Assembly (NCBI GenBank): GCA_050253535.1
Contig: JBFWIW010000005.1
Span: 3,515 to 67,514 of the forward strand
DNA: 64,000 nt
Reading direction: 5' to 3'
Origin: JBFWIW01 sp050253535
Lineage (GTDB): Bacteria; Bacillota; Clostridia; Oscillospirales; Oscillospiraceae
Position numbers and translations under genes: made by a program. The notes beneath the pieces were generated by a model. The model did no database searches, had not been told where the DNA came from, and saw only the letters and a list, made by a program, of their open reading frames with translations. This document shows, one piece after another, positions 1-7,022 of this stretch (position 1 is the first letter of the stretch; each line of letters opens with the position of its first letter).

Positions 1-274
1 TATTGTTGCCTATCCGCGCGTTATTGTCCTGCCTGCGGCTTTTTCTTATGGACTCAATATCAGGTACCGTCTCGCCGACTTTGGCCACGCTGTCGTCATA
101 AGGTGCGGAGAAAATTTCGGCAGGGTTATTATATGTGCCGGTATAGCCGAAAAAAGCGTCTACGAGAACTGCGCGGTGGCCGAGTTTTCGAAGCGCCTTA
201 GCAGCCATGGTGCCGCTAGTAAGGGAAACGTCGCGTTCGGCGGAGAGACCGCCGCAAAGTACGATTATGTTCAT
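1..274 (-). CDS. ddl: D-alanine--D-alanine ligase, N-terminal part (cut by window edge)
   Basis: The reading frame starts at an ATG at 272-274 behind a TTGGAGG ribosome binding site and runs off the left edge, giving about 91 residues. The opening segment contains VLCGGLSAERDVSL, the nucleotide-fold start typical of D-Ala-D-Ala ligases, which join two D-alanines for peptidoglycan precursors in the cytoplasm. Only the N-terminal domain is visible, so the ATP-grasp catalytic residues cannot be checked. Its own promoter is visible at 310-338. The family call is confident; whether it is Ddl or a D-Ala-D-Lac/Ser variant cannot be told from this part. Confidence 0.85.
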   Translation of the reverse strand, partial: MNIIVLCGGLSAERDVSLTSGTMAAKALRKLGHRAVLVDAFFGYTGTYNNPAEIFSAPYDDSVAKVGETVPDIESIRKSRRQDNNARIGNN

Positions 275-309
275 AACTGCCTCCAAGAAATGCCTATAAA
301 GCTTATAAA

Positions 310-338
310 ATTATATACCGTTTGCCTGACCTAGGCAA
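310..338 (-). promoter_or_regulatory. sigma-A promoter for ddl, with overlapping inverted repeat
   Basis: Read on the minus strand: -35 TTGCCT (333-338), 17-nt spacer, -10 TATAAT (310-315). An inverted repeat TTGCCT-GACCT-AGGCAA (322-338) covers the -35 box and upstream spacer, so a repressor could bind there. The regulator is unknown. Confidence 0.6.
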
Positions 339-378
339 CATACAATATTATAATTGAATCATCCTGCGAACTATAACG

Positions 379-402
379 AAAAGCGGCTCAGATGCCGTTT
401 TT
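379..402 (-). terminator. terminator of the DMT permease gene
   Basis: AAAAGCGGC and GCCGTTTTT form a 9-bp stem (one G-U pair) around a 6-nt loop. It overlaps the stop codon of the permease gene and, on the minus strand, is followed by a T-rich stretch. Confidence 0.5.
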
Positions 403-1284
403 TTTAACCGACAGTATAAAAATTGTCGAAATAATCATTACGAAACCGAGTATGTCAATAGCGCCGAGCGGTGTCCCCAGCCAGAAAATGGACAATATGG
501 TGGACACGACGGGCTCGTCGGTGGACAGTATACTTGCCCTTGCCGAGCCTATGTATTTGACTGCCTGCATATAAAAAGCAAAGGCAAGAACGGTGCCGGG
601 TATGACTATGCCGGCAAGTGCCAGGACCGACCAGATATCCCATATGCCGGTCAAGTGCCACGGCCTGAAAATAAGGCAGAGGGTGACGCCCCCGATGAGC
701 ATGCCCCAGCCGGTTATGGAAAGTGAGGCGTGCTTTTCCAACAGCCTGTGCGGCTGAATGCTGTAAAAACAGAAGGAAACGGCCGCGACAAAGCACCAGA
801 AGAGTGCTTTGCCGGAGATGACGAGAGTATCGAAACTACCGTGTGTCGCGCATAAAAACACGCCGAAAACGGCGAGAAGCGCAGATATCAGTTCACGGCG
901 GCTTGGCATATGGCGGTGTCTTACCGAGATGTAGGCGACAATCAACACCGGGGCCGTATATTCGAGAACAGTCGCCGTCGCGGCGTTTGAGAATCCGATG
1001 GCGGTGAAGTATCCATACTGGCAGAGCGCGGTGCCCAGAATACCGAAGAGGCTAATATCCGCGGCGTCACGTTTTTTGCGCCATACATCAAACACAGCCG
1101 TACCGGACTTAATAAACGATACGATAAGGATAATAAGTCCCGCCGAAATAAGCCTAACCGGCACGAGCCAATTTGAGGTGAGATTCCTGTTTTCAAACAA
1201 AAACTGGCCGCAGAGACCGGAAAATGCCCAAAAAGCTCCGGCTGTGACGGCCAGTACATACCCAATATTTTTACTTTTTTCCAT
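388..1284 (-). CDS. DMT/EamA-family permease
   Basis: A 298-residue polytopic membrane protein with about ten hydrophobic segments arranged as two EamA repeats; the first begins near LAVTAGAFWAFSGL and the second near ALFWCFVAAVSFCFYS. The drug/metabolite transporter superfamily exports or imports small metabolites; the substrate here is not predictable. I chose the ATG at 1284 because it has an AGAGGG ribosome binding site and begins with the usual short charged MEKSKN leader before helix 1; an upstream alternative at 1332 would add 16 unlikely residues. It lies downstream of the ABC importer on the same strand. Confidence 0.85.
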   Translation of the reverse strand: MEKSKNIGYVLAVTAGAFWAFSGLCGQFLFENRNLTSNWLVPVRLISAGLIILIVSFIKSGTAVFDVWRKKRDAADISLFGILGTALCQYGYFTAIGFSNAATATVLEYTAPVLIVAYISVRHRHMPSRRELISALLAVFGVFLCATHGSFDTLVISGKALFWCFVAAVSFCFYSIQPHRLLEKHASLSITGWGMLIGGVTLCLIFRPWHLTGIWDIWSVLALAGIVIPGTVLAFAFYMQAVKYIGSARASILSTDEPVVSTILSIFWLGTPLGAIDILGFVMIISTIFILSVKKNGI

Positions 1285-1362
1285 AGAGATCCCTCTTTTA
1301 CTACCCGTGATACAGAGCGAACTATAGCACAATGTTGTAAGTTTTGAAAGAGGAATTTTAAC

Positions 1363-1932
1363 TTAAACTTCATAATCAGGCAGTGTCAGTATCCGGCTGC
1401 CCATTTTTACCGCTTCCTCACGGGAGTGTGAGGTCATTATTATCTGAGTATTCCGGGAGAGTATCCTTGGTATGATCCTGTCCATAAGCCCGGGGTCCAG
1501 CCCTTTCATCGGCTCGTCAAGGAGCAGGAGGTCGCCGCCGTATACCAGCGCCCGGGCGAGCGCGACTCTTCTGCACTGGCCGCCGGAGAGGTTTCGCGGG
1601 AGACTGTCGGCATCTTCCGAAAGTTCCATTTCAGCAAGTACGGCAGAAGCCTCGTCTTTGCGCGAAGGCGGAAGGACAGCGGCAACGTTCTCCTCCGCCG
1701 TCAGCCAGGGGATCAGCCGGTCTTCCTGGAACATATACGCTATTCGTGAGGCATCTTCCATTATTGAACCGCCGTCAGGCCGTATGAGACCCGCGATCAG
1801 CCTAAGGAGCGTAGTTTTCCCGGCGCCGGAGGGGGCCTCAATGCATGTGACCGGTGCGTCAATATCGCACGTAAAGCCGTCGAATATCCGTTTTTCGCCG
1901 TATGAAAAGGTGAGATTAAGGATCTTTACCAA
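1363..1932 (-). CDS. ABC transporter ATPase, nitrate/sulfonate (SsuB/TauB) type
   Basis: Energises the adjacent importer by ATP hydrolysis on the cytoplasmic face. All core motifs are visible in 189 residues: Walker A PSGAGKTT (about 34-41), Q-loop near FQED (68-71), signature LSGGQ (115-119), Walker B LLLLDEP (135-141) and the H-loop TSH near 168-170. Members are usually 240-260 residues; this one is shortened at the C terminus and in the helical region but has lost no catalytic motif, so it is probably functional. Its start overlaps the end of the permease gene by a few bases, indicating translational coupling. Confidence 0.9.
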   Translation of the reverse strand: MVKILNLTFSYGEKRIFDGFTCDIDAPVTCIEAPSGAGKTTLLRLIAGLIRPDGGSIMEDASRIAYMFQEDRLIPWLTAEENVAAVLPPSRKDEASAVLAEMELSEDADSLPRNLSGGQCRRVALARALVYGGDLLLLDEPMKGLDPGLMDRIIPRILSRNTQIIMTSHSREEAVKMGSRILTLPDYEV

Positions 1933-2696
1933 GTCTTCACGCTCCTTTTCATGAGCTTTTCAAATACTTTCTCAAGGATAAAACTGAATATTATAACCAC
2001 CGCCGTCCAAGCGAAGAGGGAGGGGGTCTCCAGATATATTTTAGAATAATATAGCTGCGTCCCCATGGCGCTTTTAGGGAGACACAGTACCTCCGCCGCA
2101 ATACCCGCCTTCCAGGAAAGGCCCAGGGCTGTTACGCAGGCGGCGTTCCAGTGCGGAAAAATAGAGGGTATGTAGATGAGTCTGAGCTTTTTGGATGGGT
2201 CGAAGCCGTACATTGACGCCATCTCCAAAAGATCCCCGTCCGTACTCTTTATGCCCGCTGATGTGTTTCCCCATACGACGGGTGTAACCATGAGCATGGC
2301 TGCAAATCCAGGGACATTTGACTTTCCTATCCATAAAAGAGCGAGAATTATGAACGAGGCCACGGGCGTCGCGCGCACTATCCGTAAAATTGGGGATAGC
2401 AGAGTATCGGCCATCCTGCTCCACGAGGTGAGTGGGGCGAGTAGGGTGCCAAGCAGAACACCGGCAAAGAAACCTGTCAGGATACGCAGAAGAGAGAGGC
2501 CGGCAGCAATCCAGAAGGACGCGTCCGTGGAAAGTGTGACAAGGACACTTAAAACTGTCGTAGGGGCAGGAAGAATAAGTTCCTGCCCCACTTTAAGAGC
2601 TGCAAGTTCCCAGACGGCTATCCAAAAGACGGCAGCCGCAAGGAGACGCAGATATTTAGTTATTTTCTTTTTATCTGTCGTAGTAGAAGTCGTCAC
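1926..2696 (-). CDS. ABC transporter permease, SsuC/TauC-like
   Basis: A 256-residue inner-membrane permease with about six hydrophobic helices. The EAA-type cytoplasmic loop that docks the ATPase is around residues 155-175 (segment MASMYGFDPSKKLRLIYIPS). It is the translocation path for the substrate delivered by the upstream lipoprotein. The gene starts inside the last 26 bases of the lipoprotein gene and ends inside the ATPase start, so the three are translationally coupled. The family imports sulfonates, nitrate, bicarbonate or thiamine precursors; the substrate cannot be decided here. Confidence 0.9.
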   Translation of the reverse strand: MTTSTTTDKKKITKYLRLLAAAVFWIAVWELAALKVGQELILPAPTTVLSVLVTLSTDASFWIAAGLSLLRILTGFFAGVLLGTLLAPLTSWSRMADTLLSPILRIVRATPVASFIILALLWIGKSNVPGFAAMLMVTPVVWGNTSAGIKSTDGDLLEMASMYGFDPSKKLRLIYIPSIFPHWNAACVTALGLSWKAGIAAEVLCLPKSAMGTQLYYSKIYLETPSLFAWTAVVIIFSFILEKVFEKLMKRSVKTW

Positions 2697-3747
2697 CGGG
2701 TAAAGAGCCTCCTATCGAGTTCGGAGCGGCGGCTAAGAGAACGTTAAAGTATTCGGCCAGATATGATTTCATCGTTTCGGCGCCGGATACGAAGACGATA
2801 TTGCAGTCGGGGATGGCGGCCTTGGCTATGGCCTCCGAACCGACTATCTCGAATTTTACAGCAAGGGCGGCCGCCGCGTCAAGATTGGCGGCGTCATTTG
2901 TATAATTTATGGATTCTTCGTATTCGTCCAGAAACGCGTTCAAAGCGGCCTCGTCGACCTTGTCGGAGCGGAAGACGATGCAGCCCTGTGTCAGGACGCT
3001 GCCGTCGGCGCTTATGGCGTCCCACTCGTCGGTCAGGTCAAGGGCTTTGCGAACCTCGGTATTTTTCATGAGAACGGTCGTCACGGCGGGGACGGGGAGC
3101 ATGCAGATATCGAGGTTACCGGCGGCCATCTGGGTCGTCAGTTCGTCGCTCGCCATATATTCTATGGTGACGTCTTTGCCGGGCTCAAGGCCGTTTTTTG
3201 TGAGGATATAATTGAGGACATATTCGGGGTTTGAGCCCTGCCCGGTTGCGTATATCGTCTTCCCCGCGAGGTCGGACACGGATTTTATGCTGTCGCCTTT
3301 TTCTAGTATATATAGGACGCCGAGGGTGTTTATTGCGGCAATCTTTACGTTTCCGCCCGTCTTGTTATAGAGAGCGGCGGCTACGTTGGTGGGAACGGCG
3401 GCAATGTCGAGCGAGCCGGAGACAAGAGCACTCACAATGTTTGTGGGGTCGGACTCCATGGTGAAATTATATGCGATGGGATATACGCCGGAATTTGCCT
3501 GATCCATGAAATATGCCGCTCCGATTCCGGTCGGGCCTTTGAGGAAGCCCACGTTCAGCGAGACGCCGGAAAAGTCGGGCGTTTCAGTTTCGGTATCAGC
3601 ATTGGTATCGGTAATTGTCTGCTGTTCGGAAGCGGTGCTGCCGGTGGAGGACGTATCGGTGTTGCCGGTACTGTCGGTATTGCCGGAGCATCCAGCGAGT
3701 GCAAATACAATCATTAGTGCGAGGATGAGTGAGATAAATCTTTTCAA
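2671..3747 (-). CDS. ABC transporter substrate-binding lipoprotein
   Basis: A 358-residue secreted lipoprotein that captures the substrate for the importer. The lipobox LALAGCS-like sequence (FALAGC) follows a short signal peptide, then a low-complexity Ser/Thr/Asp linker of about 40 residues, then a type II periplasmic-binding fold of the NMT1/SsuA kind beginning near LNVGFLKGPTG. I place the start at the TTG at 3745-3747 because an AGGAGAACC ribosome binding site lies just upstream; an in-frame TTG at 3765 would put that site inside the coding region. It lies 44 bp downstream of the Crp-like gene, so it is probably co-transcribed with it. Confidence 0.88.
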   Translation of the reverse strand: MKRFISLILALMIVFALAGCSGNTDSTGNTDTSSTGSTASEQQTITDTNADTETETPDFSGVSLNVGFLKGPTGIGAAYFMDQANSGVYPIAYNFTMESDPTNIVSALVSGSLDIAAVPTNVAAALYNKTGGNVKIAAINTLGVLYILEKGDSIKSVSDLAGKTIYATGQGSNPEYVLNYILTKNGLEPGKDVTIEYMASDELTTQMAAGNLDICMLPVPAVTTVLMKNTEVRKALDLTDEWDAISADGSVLTQGCIVFRSDKVDEAALNAFLDEYEESINYTNDAANLDAAAALAVKFEIVGSEAIAKAAIPDCNIVFVSGAETMKSYLAEYFNVLLAAAPNSIGGSLPGDDFYYDR

Positions 3748-3791
3748 TTCAGGTTCTCCTTTCAATTTGCGGTGCGTTATGCTTGTCTTTA

Positions 3792-4481
3792 TCAGAAGCC
3801 CGCGAGCCCATTTAGGTCCAATATCTCGATTTCTTTACCGTTTTTATGTATGAGACCGGCCCTTTCCATGGCGCAAAACGAGCGATAAAGTGATGCTCTG
3901 CCTATATTCAGCATGTCGGCCATGCCGGAAATACTGCCCGGGACGAGGACTGTGAATCTTCCATTTTCTTCTGAGGCGTTTGCGATGAGATAGTGAGCTA
4001 CTGTCTGCCCGGTGCCGGCGATTATGAGCGTCTCTATTTTTTGGTTCAGAAAATGTATCCTGCCCGACAGGAAACGCATGTAATTCTCCGCGACCACGAA
4101 ATCTTCCCTCATGACGCGCTCCAGAAGCTGCTGAGGAATGAATACGATTCGGCAAAGGGAAGAGGCCCTGAGCGAAGTGACATAGTCCGGTTCGTCTGAA
4201 AATACGGCGGCGACGCCGAAGACGCTGCCCGCGGAAAGGGTGTTCATGACATAGCGGCGGCCGCCGCTGTCCTTTGTCACCGCGATACCACCAGTGAGGA
4301 CAAAGCCGATGCTGCGGCGAAAATCGCTGATATCGAAAATGACGTCGCCCTTTTTAAATACGGCAAGCTCGCACATGTCATCCTTAACGAGGCGCATTAT
4401 CGTATCCATACCCACGTCTTTGAACAGAAAACATGAGGAGAGACACTCTATATCCTGTTTTTTTAACTTGGCTATATCCAT
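3792..4481 (-). CDS. Crp/Fnr-family transcriptional regulator
   Basis: A 229-residue regulator with an N-terminal cyclic-nucleotide-binding-like beta roll and a C-terminal winged helix; the recognition helix region reads NIGRASLYRSF, similar in layout to Crp (R-x-x-x-x-R). There is no Fnr-type N-terminal cysteine cluster, so a 4Fe-4S oxygen sensor is unlikely. It is first in the transcript with the ABC importer and probably controls it. I chose the ATG at 4481 (ACGAGG upstream); the longer frame from 4514 would begin almost at the predicted transcription start. Confidence 0.85.
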   Translation of the reverse strand: MDIAKLKKQDIECLSSCFLFKDVGMDTIMRLVKDDMCELAVFKKGDVIFDISDFRRSIGFVLTGGIAVTKDSGGRRYVMNTLSAGSVFGVAAVFSDEPDYVTSLRASSLCRIVFIPQQLLERVMREDFVVAENYMRFLSGRIHFLNQKIETLIIAGTGQTVAHYLIANASEENGRFTVLVPGSISGMADMLNIGRASLYRSFCAMERAGLIHKNGKEIEILDLNGLAGF

Positions 4482-4497
4482 AACGAACCTCGTATAT

Positions 4498-4513
4498 TGT
4501 CTCATTTGAGACA
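4498..4513. promoter_or_regulatory. 16-bp palindrome in the leader of the Crp-like gene
   Basis: TGTCTCA-TT-TGAGACA is a perfect palindrome with 7-bp arms. It lies just downstream of the predicted -10 box and upstream of the start codon, a standard place for autoregulation. The binding protein is inferred. Confidence 0.45.
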
Positions 4514-4523
4514 TCTCGGTGGA

Positions 4524-4552
4524 ATATTATACCGTTACCGTACATTTGTCAA
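4524..4552 (-). promoter_or_regulatory. promoter of the Crp-like regulator/ABC importer operon
   Basis: Minus-strand TTGACA at 4547-4552. Downstream, TAATAT lies at 17-nt spacing (4524-4529), and the better-looking TATAAT is at 15 nt (4526-4531). Either gives a start point just upstream of the 4498-4513 palindrome. Confidence 0.6.
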
Positions 4553-4635
4553 GCGTATTTTGCATAATACAGGGGAGAATAACGGCATGGCGCACTGAAC
4601 ATTTAAAACCCGTGTACCGAAAAACGAAAAAACGC

Positions 4636-4664
4636 TTGCATTATGCCCCTTGTAATGGTATAAT
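4636..4664 (+). promoter_or_regulatory. sigma-A promoter of the rimP-nusA-infB operon
   Basis: TTGCAT (4636-4641), 17-nt spacer, TATAAT (4659-4664). Transcription should start near 4671, giving a leader of about 95 nt before rimP. Confidence 0.8.
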
Positions 4665-4692
4665 TCCAACGTTAGACGTAAGTTGTTGACGT

Positions 4693-4716
4693 GAGTGGGC
4701 CAAACCCACTCTTTTT
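4693..4716 (+). terminator. terminator-like hairpin in the rimP leader
   Basis: GAGTGGG-CCAAA-CCCACTC is a 7-bp stem followed directly by TTTTT and located only about 20 nt after the predicted transcription start. It has the form of an intrinsic terminator inside a 5' leader, so it could attenuate the operon; NusA, encoded second in the operon, is a plausible feedback factor. That regulatory role is inference. Confidence 0.55.
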
Positions 4717-4766
4717 ATTGCACTAAATCGGACGGTTAATTTTTATCCGGCGGGAGAAAGAGGAAC

Positions 4767-5225
4767 ATGAGTAAGATTACCGATACCGTTTGGACCCTAG
4801 CTGAGCCCGTTGCCAAGGCGGAAGGCTGCGAGGTCTGGGACGTTGAATATGTCAAGGAAGCTGGAGGCTGGTACCTCCGCGTATATATCGACAGAGAGGC
4901 CGGCGTGTCTATAGACCAGTGTGAAAAAGTCAGCCGTGCGCTCGACCCAATTTTGGATGAAAAAGACCCTATCCCGGGCTCGTACACATTCGAGGTATCT
5001 TCGGCAGGGGCGGAGCGGGCGCTCAGGCGTCCGTCGGATTTTACGCGGTTCATGGGGGCTTATATTGAGGTGAAGCTCTATAAAGCCAAGTACGACCGTA
5101 AGGAGCATTTGGGATATCTGTTTTCTTATGACGACGGCGCCGTCGAGATAAAGACCAAGAGCGCCGGCGAGTTATTGAGATTTGAAAAAAACGAAGTCGC
5201 CAATGTCAGGCTTCGTATAGAATAG
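4767..5225 (+). CDS. rimP: ribosome maturation factor RimP
   Basis: A 152-residue cytoplasmic factor needed for 30S subunit maturation. The N-terminal alpha/beta domain ends in GSYTFEVSSAGAERAL-like sequence (about residues 70-85, the conserved EVSSPG region with Pro replaced by Ala), followed by an SH3-like C-terminal domain. Full length for the family, ATG behind AAGAGG. It is the first gene of the nusA-infB operon, the usual position in Firmicutes. Confidence 0.95.
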   Translation: MSKITDTVWTLAEPVAKAEGCEVWDVEYVKEAGGWYLRVYIDREAGVSIDQCEKVSRALDPILDEKDPIPGSYTFEVSSAGAERALRRPSDFTRFMGAYIEVKLYKAKYDRKEHLGYLFSYDDGAVEIKTKSAGELLRFEKNEVANVRLRIE

Positions 5226-5241
5226 ATTTGGAGGGCTTTTG

Positions 5242-6294
5242 ATGAACGCCGAGTTTTTTGCAGCGATAGCGGATATCGAGAAGGAGAAGGGCATACCCCA
5301 GGAATATATGCTTGAAAAGATAAATCAGGCGCTTTTGACGGCTCTAAAAAAAGATAATCCGGCGGAGGCTGAGAACGTAAGGGTAGACATAGACGCGGCC
5401 AAAAAAAAGATAGATATGTACATCGTCAAGACGGTTTCCGAAGAGGTCGAGGAGCCCTCCTCCCAGATGTGTCTTGATGAGGCGAAAAACTATAATCCAA
5501 AAGCCGAAATAGGAATGGTAATCCATATCCCGGTTGAGACGAAAAAGTTCGGCAGGATAGCCGCACAGGCGGCAAAGCAGGTAATCATCCAGGGAATCAG
5601 AGAGGCCGAGCGCAGCATAGTATACGAGGAGTTCACATCAAAGGAGCATGAGATACTCACTGGTGTTGTCTCCAGAGTGGAGCCGAGAAACGGCAGCGTA
5701 TCGATAAAGATAAACTCCAACTCAGAGTTTACTGAGGCCATGCTCTCCGCTGGAGAGAGGGTCCCGGGAGAGGCTCTTAAAGAGGGAGACAGAATAAAGG
5801 TCTATGTCGTTGAGGTCAGAAAGGCGACGAGTGGTCCTCAGGTGCTGATCTCCCGCACACACCCGGGCCTTGTCAAAAGACTTTTTGAGCTGGAAGTACC
5901 TGAGATATTCGACGGTGTTGTGGAGATTAAGAGCATAGCGCGCGAGGCAGGAAGCCGCACTAAGATAGCGGTCATGTCCAACGACCCCGCCGTCGAGCCA
6001 ATCGGCGCGTGCGTCGGTCCAAAGGGCGGCAGAGTCACCGCCATCGTAGACGAGCTGCGCGGAGAGAAGATAGATATAGTGAAGTACAGCGATACGCCTG
6101 AGGAGTTCGTGGCAGCGGCGCTCGCTCCATCGGATGTCATACGCGTAGAGCTTTTGGGGGAGGGCAAGAGCTGTCAGGCTGTAGTGCCGGATACCCAGCT
6201 CTCGCTCGCAATAGGCAAGGAGGGGCAGAATGTCCGCCTTGCGGCGCGTCTAACGGGCTATAAGATCGACATAAAGCCCGAGAGCGCGGTCTGA
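5242..6294 (+). CDS. nusA: transcription termination/antitermination factor NusA
   Basis: A 350-residue RNA polymerase-binding factor affecting pausing and termination. Domains in order: N-terminal polymerase-binding domain (1-125), S1 domain (about 135-200), then two KH domains, with GPKGGRV near 255-261 and IGKEGQNVRLA near 325-335. The C-terminal acidic repeats of the E. coli protein are missing, as is normal in Firmicutes. The start is the ATG at 5242 behind GGAGGG; a TTG codon lies just before it in frame. It follows rimP by 16 bp. Confidence 0.96.
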   Translation: MNAEFFAAIADIEKEKGIPQEYMLEKINQALLTALKKDNPAEAENVRVDIDAAKKKIDMYIVKTVSEEVEEPSSQMCLDEAKNYNPKAEIGMVIHIPVETKKFGRIAAQAAKQVIIQGIREAERSIVYEEFTSKEHEILTGVVSRVEPRNGSVSIKINSNSEFTEAMLSAGERVPGEALKEGDRIKVYVVEVRKATSGPQVLISRTHPGLVKRLFELEVPEIFDGVVEIKSIAREAGSRTKIAVMSNDPAVEPIGACVGPKGGRVTAIVDELRGEKIDIVKYSDTPEEFVAAALAPSDVIRVELLGEGKSCQAVVPDTQLSLAIGKEGQNVRLAARLTGYKIDIKPESAV

Positions 6295-6325
6295 CAGAAT
6301 TCACTAAATAAAGGAGGCGGCGGTC

Positions 6326-6601
6326 GTGATACAAAAAAAGATACCCATGCGGCAGTGTACAGGCTGCCGCGAGATGAAACCCAAGCGCGATCTCATCCGA
6401 GTAGTACGGTCGCCGGAGGGTATGGTTTGCATTGATTTTAAGGGCAAAAAGCCCGGCAGAGGAGCTTATGTATGCCGAGATACGGCCTGTCTTAAAAAGG
6501 CCGTTAAGACGAAAGCTCTGGAGCGCGCTTTCGGAACGCCGATACCCGAGGAAATATACGGGGATCTCATGCGGCAGATGGAGGTCGGGGATGATGAGTG
6601 A
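6326..6601 (+). CDS. rnpM: YlxR-family RNA-binding protein (RNase P modulator RnpM)
   Basis: A 91-residue basic protein. It carries the family pattern RQCTGCREMKPKRDLIRVV at about residues 8-26 and GRGAYVCRDTACL near 45-57. In B. subtilis the homologue binds RNase P RNA. The GTG at 6326 is used because AAGGAGG lies 8 bases upstream. It sits between nusA and ylxQ in the conserved order and overlaps ylxQ at its 3' end. Confidence 0.92.
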   Translation: MIQKKIPMRQCTGCREMKPKRDLIRVVRSPEGMVCIDFKGKKPGRGAYVCRDTACLKKAVKTKALERAFGTPIPEEIYGDLMRQMEVGDDE

Positions 6602-7022
6602 ACTTGGAATCCTCGGAATTGCGCGAAAAGCGAGACGGCTGGAGGTAGGCGATGAGCTCACAGGCGCTGCGGCCAGAGCAAAAAAAGCAAAGGTAATACT
6701 GGTGGCGGCGGACGCTTCGGAAAATACCGCAGAGCGGGCGGGAAATTTTGCCTCTGCGGGCGGGGTACCTTTAATTGTTCTGCCTTATACGAAACACGAA
6801 CTGGGACTTGAGGTTGGAAAAGGTGATGCGGCCTTACTGGCCATAACTGACTCAGGACTCGCGGCGAGCTTTGTTTCAAAGCTTGCTGGTGCCGACGGAG
6901 CGAGGTACGCGGAAACAGCCTTTCTTTTAAGCGAAAAGGCTCAGAAAATGCAGAAACGGAAGAAAGAGGCGGCCTTGCACGCGAAAAATTCAGGGCTGGG
7001 CAAGAGGAGGAAGAATATATGA
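6591..7022 (+). CDS. rplGA: L7Ae-family ribosomal-like protein YlxQ
   Basis: A 142-143 residue protein of the L7Ae/L30e fold that binds kink-turn RNA in its better-studied relatives. ELGILGIARKARRLEVG at the start and VILVAADASENT in the middle are typical. Two adjacent ATG codons (6591 and 6594) are possible starts, and both overlap the ylxR stop. The C terminus carries a basic tail rich in Lys, longer than in the roughly 100-residue B. subtilis form. The end overlaps the infB start by 4 bases. Confidence 0.88.
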   Translation: MMSELGILGIARKARRLEVGDELTGAAARAKKAKVILVAADASENTAERAGNFASAGGVPLIVLPYTKHELGLEVGKGDAALLAITDSGLAASFVSKLAGADGARYAETAFLLSEKAQKMQKRKKEAALHAKNSGLGKRRKNI

